A stretch of 64,000 nucleotides of DNA from Nannochloris sp. 'desiccata' (Eukaryota > Chlorophyta > Trebouxiophyceae > Chlorellales > Chlorellaceae), in NCBI GenBank assembly GCA_019044685.2, contig JAGTXX020000012.1, forward strand, positions 496,001-560,000. The letters run 5' to 3'. Below the pieces are notes generated by a model. The model ran no database searches, was not told where the DNA came from, and saw nothing but the letters and a program-made list of their open reading frames with translations. A program made the position numbers and the translations under genes. Below, piece by piece: positions 43,617-53,127 of this stretch. Position 1 is the first letter of the stretch; each line of letters opens with the position of its first letter.

Positions 43617-44503
43617 ATGAAGACCACTGCTATTTTCTCTGTGGCCATCTGCGCCTTGGTTCTTGCCTCTTCTGTCTCCGCTCGGGATGATGAGAAGTTC
43701 TTCTTCAAGAAGGGGGATAAGGGAGCGGCTGGTTTGCCTGGTCAACGGTAGGAAGCCTCGTTACTAGCACCTTTTCTCTGCGAGCGTTTTCGAACACACA
43801 ATCTGACGTTGACTTTTTTCTTTAATTTTGTTGACTTTTTTCTTTAATTTTGTCATACATGCAGGGGACCTACTGGCCCTCGTGGACCACCTGGTACTGG
43901 CGAAGTTGGCGAGCCTAGTAAGTATTTTTCCTTTATCGCTTCTCTAATTTATTTCTCCCTGAGGACCTTTTTTTGGAAAATTTGATTTTTCAAATTTAGG
44001 CCGCACGCTGTATGAGGGGTGTACTCTCCCAATACCCTATCTAATTAACGATTGGTTCTCTCTTCACTTTGTCTCTCGTTACTGCAGTTGAGTCGGTGCT
44101 TGTTGAGGCAGGCATCTCCCTTGATATTGAAACCGGTCTGTTGACTATCGGCGTCGATGGCACTCTTGCATGCCCTGCTGACTTCTTCCTTGCCTCTGGT
44201 CCCTTCGCCAGTCTCACCATCACTGTCGATGGCGTAGATATTCTTGTTCCTTTGAGTCTCAGCGCCGAGGTTGGCGCCGATCTTGCATCTGTCAACGTCG
44301 AGGCCGCCCTCGGCATCGACCTTGTCGCCTTGCTCAATGCCGAACTTGAGATCGACCTGGATCTCGGTCTCGGTTTGGCTGACATCCTGGATGCGTTAGC
44401 CGGGTTGGGACTGGATTTGGAGCTCGATTTGGATGTTAACGGAACTGTCTCTATTATTTGCAGCACTGTTCCCCTCACTGTTGCTGTTGACATCGACGGT
44501 TAA
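43617..44503 (+). CDS. secreted collagen-like (Gly-X-Y) protein, copy 1
   Basis: Three exons, 43617-43747, 43865-43917 and 44088-44503, in exact phase, 199 aa. Signal peptide MKTTAIFSVAICALVLASSV, probable cleavage after SVSA. A short acidic/basic lead (RDDEKFFFKK) is followed by seven unbroken Gly-X-Y triplets (GDKGAAGLPGQRGPTGPRGP, then PG) and, after one slip, GEVGEP. Exons 1 and 2 split the collagen segment. The remaining ~135 residues are a Cys-poor, Leu/Asp/Val-rich domain (LDIETGLLTIGVDGTLACPA; ADILDALAGLGLDLELDLDV) that looks like repeating beta strands and may assemble the protein. No enzyme motif. Copy 2 is at 48439-49325. Pro residues in the Y position, as in GLP and GPP, are possible hydroxylation sites. 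Intron 1 holds a 22-bp tandem repeat (TTGACTTTTTTCTTTAATTT...). Confidence 0.85.
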
Positions 44504-45088
44504 TTCTTTTGGGTCACCTCAGCTCTGGACGGTGGTCCATTTCTTTATTCTTGATCCCCGTTGCAACTACTTACTCATCTCAATACTGCTATTACCTGCA
44601 TATATCAGTACGTACGTACTTTCGCAATTAGACAGTATGACAGGCTCGAACTGTATTTACTAGAAAGTCTCTATATTCCATTCCCCTCCCATCCTCTCTT
44701 TTCTTGTTGGATATTTTGAGCTGAACTTAAGCCACTATCGAACCTCCCTACTCATAAATTGCATACAGCAATGTTGATACGTGTAAATCAGTTGATCTGG
44801 AAAAAAATGCCATAGAAAGCTAGATGCATTTTATGCGGCTGGCAGATTTTGCAAGTGTTGCTTCTTGGCTGCCGAAACAGGCACAGCATGGGATTGGGCA
44901 CCTTGGCAAGCTAAAGCTGCCACCTAGCATAGCGCCACATATATCTTCTAGTATCAACTACTTGGGCACTGGCTGGAGTGGGCGTTGCACCAAGGCAGCG
45001 CGCTACATGACCTTGATCAACTTTTGAATATCGATTTTGTTGTTCTGTAGCCAATCCAGCAGCAAGACCTTCTCTGTCCTCCACGGCG
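44504..45088. other. 3' flank of collagen-like copy 1 and copied FHA promoter
   Basis: Contains the 3' UTR of the collagen-like gene and, ahead of the truncated FHA fragment, the duplicated FHA promoter and leader. An ORF starting MHFMRLADFASVASWLPKQA is read across it in all three copies, but it overlaps the leader and shows no family signal. Confidence 0.45.
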
Positions 45089-45265
45089 ATGTCAAGATTG
45101 TACAAGCTCGTCGCTGTAAGCGACTCAGCCAAAGAAATTAACGGTGGCCAGAGTAATCGAGCCCAATCGCATGACGTTTTCCTGGGGACTTCATCCTCAG
45201 TCATACCCATTAATTCTGAAGACTACCGCCGCGGGGGTGGCGGCAGTTGGGGAGAAAATGAATAA
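45089..45265 (+). pseudogene. truncated FHA-gene 5' copy fused to foreign tail (copy 2)
   Basis: Same structure as the fragment at 40268: FHA codons 1-33 followed by the foreign tail and a stop at 45263. Both copies keep the reading frame, as expected for a recent event. Confidence 0.75.
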
Positions 45266-45476
45266 TGCCTCTTTTAAGTTACCAGAGTGTCTAGGTCTCT
45301 CTGGAGAAGGCATTGAAGAATATTGGGATTGCAATACTCGACAATTCTTTCAATGTTTACATTAAAAGCAGCATCATATTAAATTGAAATTAAATATACC
45401 CTCCCCCCCCCCCCACCCCACCCAAAAAAACGAAAAATGAGAAACGTGGTTGACAAAGAACCTTCACAAAAGTATA

Positions 45477-46547
45477 TTAAATTTTCTTTTCAACAATTTC
45501 GAGACCCTGGTCTGTATGTAGCGGGCTGTTTCTAGCATATAAGACTTTAATATACGACCTTGCGTTCTCTAATGGCATATACCCGTACAATTCTGCAAAT
45601 TTATTCAAACAGACGTCCCTCAAGTTGTAATGGTCAGCTCCATCAGAGATGCCAGGCACCCTCACAACATTCACTTTCCCATCAACAAAATTAGAAGGGC
45701 GCTTTGTAGTGTGAGAAACCAGAAAATTCATAGCAATATCTTCACAATTTTGATGCTCTTTAACGAATTCTAAAACGCCCGGTGGCATAATACCCGGGTT
45801 GAAAAAGTTTTCCAGCCAACGACGATGGAGGAAAGCTGCCCCGGTCAGAATGAGACTGTAGCCATCAAACTTAGCGGTATACCTCCACGTGTTACTTTCC
45901 GCGTCTAAGTAATGCCCTCGAGCGACAAAACCAGCTATCTGTTGTGGAAACTGCTTGAAAACTTTAAAACCAAACTCCAAGTCTTCACAGGAAAGGCGCA
46001 AATCATCATCCAGCTGGAACACAGCTTCTGTATTCAAGTCCTCTGGGGGAACATATCTTTGTTCGAGGCTAAATACACGGGGCAAGATAATCTTCACAGG
46101 GTAGCGACTGAAGCGACCATCGACTAGAAAAGTTGGAATTGCTGCCGAGGCATTTGACCAGTTTACATAGATCTCTTTCAACGATGGACAGCTGCTTTTA
46201 TTGAAATGGGTCAATAAACCTTCAAGAATCTCTGTGCGATTGTATGATGGAATGATTATTGAGAATTTATTGCCAGTTGGCCAGGACTCTGGAGATATTG
46301 CCGCTGTCTCCACCGCCAGCGCCATTGCTGGTGCTTCTGCTAAACCGGCTTCTGGGCTGCTGGCAGGCTCAAAAACCAGCGCTGGGTGCCCCATTTTGCC
46401 CATTTGAGTTGAATGGCACCTATCATTGCGCATCACAACTATCAGGAGAAACCAAAACAAAAATGCAAGATGGGTGAACCACGTTCGCCGACTTCTAAAT
46501 TGTTTTGGGCCATGCAAAGCTTTATCGCCGGAGACGCTACTGACCAT
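45477..46547 (-). CDS. GT64 (exostosin/EPC1-like) glycosyltransferase, copy 2
   Basis: Second copy, 356 aa, identical to copy 1 except for one residue seen (Asn to Asp at RN[D]RCHS). DxD (LDDDL), anchor helix and the EDIAMNFLVSHTT segment are all kept, so the product should be active. Two almost identical genes under identical flanking DNA would raise dosage unless one is silenced. Confidence 0.88.
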   Translation of the reverse strand: MVSSVSGDKALHGPKQFRSRRTWFTHLAFLFWFLLIVVMRNDRCHSTQMGKMGHPALVFEPASSPEAGLAEAPAMALAVETAAISPESWPTGNKFSIIIPSYNRTEILEGLLTHFNKSSCPSLKEIYVNWSNASAAIPTFLVDGRFSRYPVKIILPRVFSLEQRYVPPEDLNTEAVFQLDDDLRLSCEDLEFGFKVFKQFPQQIAGFVARGHYLDAESNTWRYTAKFDGYSLILTGAAFLHRRWLENFFNPGIMPPGVLEFVKEHQNCEDIAMNFLVSHTTKRPSNFVDGKVNVVRVPGISDGADHYNLRDVCLNKFAELYGYMPLENARSYIKVLYARNSPLHTDQGLEIVEKKI

Positions 46548-48438
46548 GATATTTCAAACATATATAACCCTATTTTGCACTGCTATGTGTGCGTATTAAA
46601 ATTTAACTTTGCCCACCATAAGCCTCGCATCGCTGTGCCTTGCCTTGGATTTATTGCATGCATCGAGCAAGGTCTTTGCAGTCGAGGCAAACGCATCCGA
46701 AAAAATTCTCGAAAAGGTAAATATGTTTTCACACCCACTTAAAGATTCTTCATTATATCAAACATATTGTAAGACATGCGAGAAATAAAATTAGATGAAG
46801 GGCGCATAGTTGCCTCATACAGGAAATGCACCTGCAAGCTCCGCTCCCGCCTGGCAAACGCCAGCAAACCTCCTCTTTCTGATTTCATATTCGTTACAAG
46901 TCCTTTATGCTCTTCTACAGTAACTCACTCACTCGGAGACGCAAGGCAACTCGGAGAAACGCCCCTCATGTCATAGCTTTGAATAAGAGAAGGAAGGCAG
47001 CAAGGCAGGAGACGCATATCAGTAGAAGTAGGACAAGAATGCATCAGGGCAGGCAAGACTGCGATGACAGGGCAAAGAGCGAACAGCAACAGCGGCACAC
47101 AGGGTGAATAGCCTCTAAAAGCAGGGAACAGCGAAATCAACGAGGAACACCGCTGGGGAAGTTGTCCACCTCAGCAGTAATTAGATTAGTCAGGATGTTC
47201 AGGATGACAATATCCAGAAACAGCGCAAGCATGGTGATCCCCGGTGCAAATGATTTCAGCAACTGAAAAAAGACACGGTCAAATGGAAAGCTCTGCAAGG
47301 TTTCCAAAATGCAATGTTAGAGGCATACACAGCCCTACAGGAAGTATTGAAGTCAGGTAGGAATGTCAGGATACCACTTTCTTCGCCTCGACAGGTTTCA
47401 ACTGATGACAAGCGATGTAGCTTGCTACTGAGCTAAAGCCCATTCCCCGACTCAAATAAAGCCATCGGGTAAAGGAATCAATTAGATAAGATGGAGTCTC
47501 TGAGCAGAACAAGGCCAGAAGAGACTGCCATCCAGGTCAAAGCATCACAAACCATGCAAAACTGTACAGGGCTGTTCATGGTTGGGAAAATCGCTGCGTG
47601 CGGAGCTCTCAAGCCTTATTTCCTCAATATTTCAGGTCCAAAGGCATCTTGCGCCCCTCTCTGATTAGGGATACGCAGCAGTCGCACGGGTTCGACAGCA
47701 AAGTCCTCCAATACAAGATCAATCCAATTGACTTCAGTGAACACTACAGTGATATCTTGCGTTGACCAGCCATCCAAGGCCTGAAACTTGCAGCTACTAC
47801 CGTAGTTACTGCTTTATAATAGTGAGCCCTTTGAGCTTTGCGAGCTGATCAAGTAGCACATTGTCAAATTATTGATCCACCGACACCGACAGCAAATGCA
47901 TTTTGAATGGTTACCCACTGGTTTAAGGGAAAGAATCGATGCAACGAACGCAGTATCGCTATATATCAAAAGAGGAGCTTCTACATCCCTTACACTGTGT
48001 GTTTCTCTCGTCCCTCGCCGCTATTCTATCCAGCTTCCGCCGGTTGTTGTGCCTAGATCTCCAGGCAAATTTTATGCAACTTGCATAGGAGGCCCAAGCA
48101 GCTCATTGTTGCCATGTAAACGAACTCCAAGCCTGGTAATGCATACAAATTAGGTATTGATTGTGTATATGCGGCAAGACAACTTTCGAAACATCGAAAT
48201 ACTCTAAATAACACAGAAGTTGCATTTTGCATCGAGATTAAGTTTGCACTGGAAAGTTGTCTGGTAGTCATTTTTGCAGTCGAGGCAAATCAGCCGAGCA
48301 GCATAAATAGAGCACCCTCCACCACGTATTCTCTTATCAATTTATTATTAAGTTATTTACATACTTGATATTCCGCCGGTGAACTCCTTCAACGCAACCC
48401 TATAGGCTTATACCCCTTCCTACTTCCATTCATTCATC
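46548..48438. other. region between GT64 and collagen-like gene, unit 2
   Basis: Near-identical copy of 41726-43616, with the same coding-like minus-strand pieces at about 47812-47616 and 47292-47137. One base difference is visible near 47512 (AAGGCC against AAGTCC at 42690). Confidence 0.4.
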
Positions 48439-49325
48439 ATGAAGACCACTGCTATTTTCTCTGTGGCCATCTGCGCCTTGGTTCTTGCCTCTTCTGTCTC
48501 CGCTCGGGATGATGAGAAGTTCTTCTTCAAGAAGGGGGATAAGGGAGCGGCTGGTTTGCCTGGTCAACGGTAGGAAGCCTCGTTACTAGCACCTTTTCTC
48601 TGCGAGCGTTTTCGAACACACAATCTGACGTTGACTTTTTTCTTTAATTTTGTTGACTTTTTTCTTTAATTTTGTCATACATGCAGGGGACCTACTGGCC
48701 CTCGTGGACCACCTGGTACTGGCGAAGTTGGCGAGCCTAGTAAGTATTTTTCCTTTATCGCTTCTCTAATTTATTTCTCCCTGAGGACCTTTTTTTGGAA
48801 AATTTGATTTTTCAAATTTAGGCCGCACGCTGTATGAGGGGTGTACTCTCCCAATACCCTATCTAATTAACGATTGGTTCTCTCTTCACTTTGTCTCTCG
48901 TTACTGCAGTTGAGTCGGTGCTTGTTGAGGCAGGCATCTCCCTTGATATTGAAACCGGTCTGTTGACTATCGGCGTCGATGGCACTCTTGCATGCCCTGC
49001 TGACTTCTTCCTTGCCTCTGGTCCCTTCGCCAGTCTCACCATCACTGTCGATGGCGTAGATATTCTTGTTCCTTTGAGTCTCAGCGCCGAGGTTGGCGCC
49101 GATCTTGCATCTGTCAACGTCGAGGCCGCCCTCGGCATCGACCTTGTCGCCTTGCTCAATGCCGAACTTGAGATCGACCTGGATCTCGGTCTCGGTTTGG
49201 CTGACATCCTGGATGCGTTAGCCGGGTTGGGACTGGATTTGGAGCTCGATTTGGATGTTAACGGAACTGTCTCTATTATTTGCAGCACTGTTCCCCTCAC
49301 TGTTGCTGTTGACATCGACGGTTAA
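48439..49325 (+). CDS. secreted collagen-like (Gly-X-Y) protein, copy 2
   Basis: Exons 48439-48569, 48687-48739 and 48910-49325; 199 aa, identical in sequence to copy 1 as far as read. Same signal peptide, seven Gly-X-Y triplets and acidic Leu-rich C-terminal domain. Its downstream neighbour is the intact FHA gene, so this copy and the FHA gene keep the probable ancestral order. Confidence 0.85.
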
Positions 49326-49916
49326 TTCTTTTGGGTCACCTCAGCTCTGGACGGTGGTCCATTTCTTTATTCTTGATCCCCGTTGCAACTACTTACTCAT
49401 CTCAATACTGCTATTACCTGCATATATCAGTACGTACGTACTTTCGCAATTAGACAGTATGACAGGCTCGAACTGTATTTACTAGAAAGTCTCTATATTC
49501 CATTCCCCTCCCATCCTCTCTTTTCTTGTTGGATATTTTGAGCTGAACTTAAGCCACTATCGAACCTCCCTACTCATAAATTGCATACAGCAATGTTGAT
49601 ACGTGTAAATCAGTTGATCTGGAAAAAAATGCCATAGAAAGCTAGATGCATTTTATGCGGCTGGCAGATTTTGCAAGTGTTGCTTCTTGGCTGCCGAAAC
49701 AGGCACAGCATGGGATTGGGATTGGGCACCTTGGCAAGCTAAAGCTGCCACCTAGCATAGCGCCACATATATCTTCTAGTATCAACTACTTGGGCACTGG
49801 CTGGAGTGGGCGTTGCACCAAGGCAGCGCGCTACATGACCTTGATCAACTTTTAAATATCGATCTTGTTGTTCTGTAGCCAACCCAGCAGCAAGACCTTC
49901 TCTGTCCTCCACGGCG

Positions 49917-50496
49917 ATGTCAAGATTGTACAAGCTCGTCGCTGTAAGCGACTCAGCCAAAGAAATTAACGGTGGCCAGAGTAATCGAGCCCAATCGCAT
50001 GACGTTTTCCTGGGGAAGGGGGGAAAACCCACTCTTATTGGGCGCGCGGGTGGCCCTGATGACTTTAAAATTCCACCAGATATGGTGCAGTATTCGAGCA
50101 AGCACTGTAAGCTCGAATTTTCTTTGGAGGTATGCTTTCCATCTTATTTTTTTCCCCATCGCCACTGACCCAAATACAGCCCCTTCCTGAACCCAACTTC
50201 TACTCCGATTTTCGTTTCTTTTTCGCAGAAAGGCCACTGGATTATCACAGATTCAAGCACCAATGGCACCTTTATTCGCGCCCCAGATGCTGAGAGTTAC
50301 TGCAGAGTCCCCAAAGGCAAACCGACCAAATTGCCTGAGGGGTACTATGTCCGTCTCAGTGCCCCTCCAACCGCCAAGAAACAACCTTTGGAGTACAAAT
50401 TACTATCCTTTGACGAAGAAGTCACCTCTCCTACAGGCGACGACGCTCTGATGAAACCGAATTCAAAGTCTAAGGGCCGGGCAACACCCACCGGGA

Positions 50497-50530
<34 letters not shown>

Positions 50531-52187
50531 AAATGGAACCGGCGGCAGCAATAAACGTGCACGAACCAGTCTGGAAGGTAAATTTGATGCTGAAGCAGCT
50601 GCAATGGCAGCAGACGATCATATTTCGGAAATGCTGGTTTTGAGAGAAAATAACGAGGTACTCCGGAAAATTCTGTTGGTAGAGCAAGAGAAAAAATCTG
50701 CTTTAGAGCAAAAGTTACAAGAACTCATCGAAAGTGCTGCAAAATCCAAGGAAGAGTCTGAGAACGTCATTGCCGAGCTTGAAGCCAAGGCGGACAAGGC
50801 TAGTAAAGAGCAGAAAAATGCTTTGGACCGTCTTGAAGAGAAAGCAGCAGCGCTCGATAAAGCCAACACAGAAAAAGAGCTTTACAAATCTAACGCTATC
50901 GCTGCAGAAAATACTGTTACTGAACTTAAATCTAAGCTTGATGAAAGGACCAAGCAAGCAGAAGAAGCTCAAACTCAAGTTGATGAGTTGAAGGCATCTT
51001 TTGAGTCAATATCCGACCTGCTCGCTGAAGAAAAACGCCGTTCTGCCGAAGCTGAAGCTGCCTGTGCTCATGCACAAGCTACTTTACGTGAAAAACAAGC
51101 TTCTCAAGCTGCTACCAGAGTCGAATTAGAGCAAGTTGGCGGAAATAGGGACCAATTAGAGTCTCGGTGTGAAGCTGCAGTAAAAGAGGCCGTGGAGCTC
51201 CGCTCTTTACTTCAACAAAAGACTGAAGAAGTGAGAGCCGAGAAAATTAAAGTCGACGAGCTTCGTTTGAGTGAATCCAGCGCTAAAGAACGCGAAAGAA
51301 TGACGAGAGCAGTGCTGAAAGAGATGGCGGTCTTGGCGGACGAGGCGGCTACCGCTGTTGAGACAGGCGCTCGTCAAATGGCAGAACAAGAAAAGGCTGC
51401 TGTTGAGATTAAGAAACAAATACGATTAAGAAGTCAACAAGCTGATCAAATTGCAGGAAGACCTCTGATTGGTAGTCTTCGTGATAATGTCGGCGGAGCA
51501 GGCCCCAGTAATGCTGCTGCGCCTGCTGCTGGCATTGGATCTTCTCCTTTATTTTTAGGTCAGACGCAAGCATTGACTCACGGAGATGAGGAAGAAGAAG
51601 GTGGTGATGATGAGGAACAGCAAGAAGCAGGAGATGGTGCTGCCGGCCCTGCTATTCCCACCACCGCGGCTGCCACTATTGAAGAAGAAGAAGAAGAGGA
51701 GGATCAAGGCGATGCTGCAGTTGAAGAGCAAGGAGGTAACTCTAATCGAGCACGCTTGGCTGCTGCTGAAACCCAGCCTGCAAGCTTCTTTACCGTGCCT
51801 GGTGGTGCTACAGGCAGTGGAGGCGCTATGGCCGCAGTAGAAGAAGAACAGGAAGAGGAGGAGGAAGAAGAAGAAGATGATGATAGAATATCTAACGAGG
51901 GTGAAGAGGAAGGGGCAGCAGGGGGAGTTGCTGCTGCTCCTGCCGCTGCCGCTGCTCCTGCCGCTCAAGATGTAATCGACTTGATGAATGAAGATGTAGA
52001 AGCAGGGGATGAAGATGATGATAACAATAAAGGTGGTGGTAGTGATGTCCTTGTCACTAGCTCTGGTGGGGAGGAACAAGAAGAGGAGGAAGAAGGCGAG
52101 GATGAGGAGGACGATAATGAAGATGGTGATGGTGGTGATGAGGAGCTTGAGGAAGGGCAGGAAGAGGATGGCATGGATGAGTATTAG
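49917..52187 (+). CDS. FHA-domain coiled-coil protein with acidic tail
   Basis: Two exons, 49917-50129 and 50229-52187, 723 aa. The FHA domain is built over the intron: KPTLIGRAGGPDDFKIPPDM, then YSSKHCKLEFSLE | KGHWIITDSSTNGTFI. It contains the core residues G-R, S-x-x-H and N-G-T used to bind phosphothreonine. An Ala/Ser linker (poly-Ala from a GCT repeat at 50500-50529) follows, then a long coiled coil (residues ~165-400) and a very acidic, Ala/Gly/Glu-rich tail with DVIDLMNEDVEAGDEDDD. This suits a nuclear phosphopeptide-binding adaptor of DNA repair or chromatin. The promoter and first 33 codons are also found upstream in the duplicated units. ATG 49917 is the only reasonable start. Confidence 0.82.
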
Positions 52188-52574
52188 AAAGAGTTTCGTT
52201 TCAATTCTGATTCTCAAGTAACTACACATTGCATGGTCCTGATTTTACAAGCTTGCTGATGATATTCTACAAAATGAGTACGGGTGTGAAGATGAATGAC
52301 GGTATTAATCGCTCAAGGTCTTTGAAATTAATTGGAGAATTATCCATTACAAAATTTGTAGCAATAGCCCGGGAGAAAGCTAAGGTACTGAGGGACAAAA
52401 TATCAAATAAAACAAGAGAAACCAGGAAACTGAAAACTCTTTTTTTTTATGGATTTTATATATGGTTATAGTACTATCGAAGTTGCATCTATGTGTCTCT
52501 GTAAGTAAGAAAAGTTGTTTATATACAGCCAGTAGTGTTTTTATCATCGGATTTAAAAGCTTACAGAGAAAGCT
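52188..52574. other. intergenic between convergent genes, 387 bp
   Basis: AT-rich 3' flanks of the FHA gene and the short coiled-coil gene. Nothing else seen. Confidence 0.5.
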
Positions 52575-52922
52575 CTATGCAGAGAGGAGTGAAGATGAGT
52601 TTCCCAGATTCATGTTGAGCATGCCGACTATTTTCTTGAGCTTCTCCAAACGCTCTTTTGCTTGGATAATGTCCCCTGCAGACCTCTCCCACTTGTTCAT
52701 CTCATCTTCGGTAAACATACCGACTCCAGCAAGCAGCTGATCGAATTTCTCGGTCCACTCAGCCTGAGCTTTGGAAAAGATGCTGTTGCCTGCTTCCTTG
52801 AGGTCCTGGATGCGCTCTTCCAGCTCTTGGCGGGCTTCGCAGATATTGCTATAATCTTCAAGACCTACTATATCTACCAGCTTGTGATGAAAAGCTCCTT
52901 CGGGGACCTTCTCGAGCTCCAT
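52575..52922 (-). CDS. short coiled-coil protein, unknown
   Basis: Single exon, 115 aa. An N-terminal non-coiled part (MELEKVPEGAFHHKLVDIVG) precedes a helix rich in Glu, Lys, Gln and Leu (ICEARQELEERIQDLKEAGN) and a second one (ERSAGDIIQAKERLEKLKKI). Length and helix content fit small adaptor or complex-assembly proteins. I do not recognise the family. The coding pattern and clean ATG make it likely real. Confidence 0.65.
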   Translation of the reverse strand: MELEKVPEGAFHHKLVDIVGLEDYSNICEARQELEERIQDLKEAGNSIFSKAQAEWTEKFDQLLAGVGMFTEDEMNKWERSAGDIIQAKERLEKLKKIVGMLNMNLGNSSSLLSA

Positions 52923-53127
52923 TTGTCTGAATTGCTAATGAGGTCGCAGGTCGAAACGCGCGCGCAGCTATCCTCGGAAAAGGCTATTATGAATGACTTT
53001 AAATGATTTTTTACGAATGTGTAAATACTGTAGTGTCAATTGATGATAATAGATTTCATGAAATGAATTCCAAGTCAACAAATTCTTCTTTCTTAACCAC
53101 CCTCAACCACCGCAAGAAGGCACTACT

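Larger units (their letters stand above)
40368..45188. repeat. tandem duplication unit 1, about 4.82 kb
   Basis: Almost identical to unit 2 (45189-50016) along its whole length, with an offset of 4822 bp. Differences seen are a 6-bp GGGATT indel (copy at 40063 against 44890), a poly-C length change near 40580, and scattered single-base changes. Content in order: tail of the chimeric FHA-fusion ORF, GT64 gene (minus), a 1.9-kb region with coding-like pieces, the collagen-like gene (plus), and then the copied 5' end of the FHA gene. The junction with the next unit is inside FHA exon 1 (after ...CTGGGGA). Confidence 0.92.
45189..50016. repeat. tandem duplication unit 2, about 4.83 kb
   Basis: Second full unit. 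Its right end runs into the intact FHA gene: units agree up to CTGGGGA at 50016 and then differ (AGGGGGGAAAACC here, CTTCATCCTC after the other copies). The right flank is therefore the ancestral arrangement, and the unit was duplicated from the FHA exon leftwards. Confidence 0.92.

Noticed and set aside
44041..44493. 150-codon minus-strand frame over the collagen-like gene
   Set aside because: Mirror of the Leu/Asp-rich coding strand; Ser/Thr/Arg-rich composition and no start context.
39639..50016. The duplication is only an assembly artefact
   Set aside because: Not fully excluded, but a third, internally deleted copy, indels and point differences make a simple collapse or duplication error less likely.
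51555..52229. 224-codon minus-strand frame rich in Phe, Leu and Ile
   Set aside because: Antisense of the acidic GAA/GAG-rich tail of the FHA protein; the hydrophobic look is an artefact.
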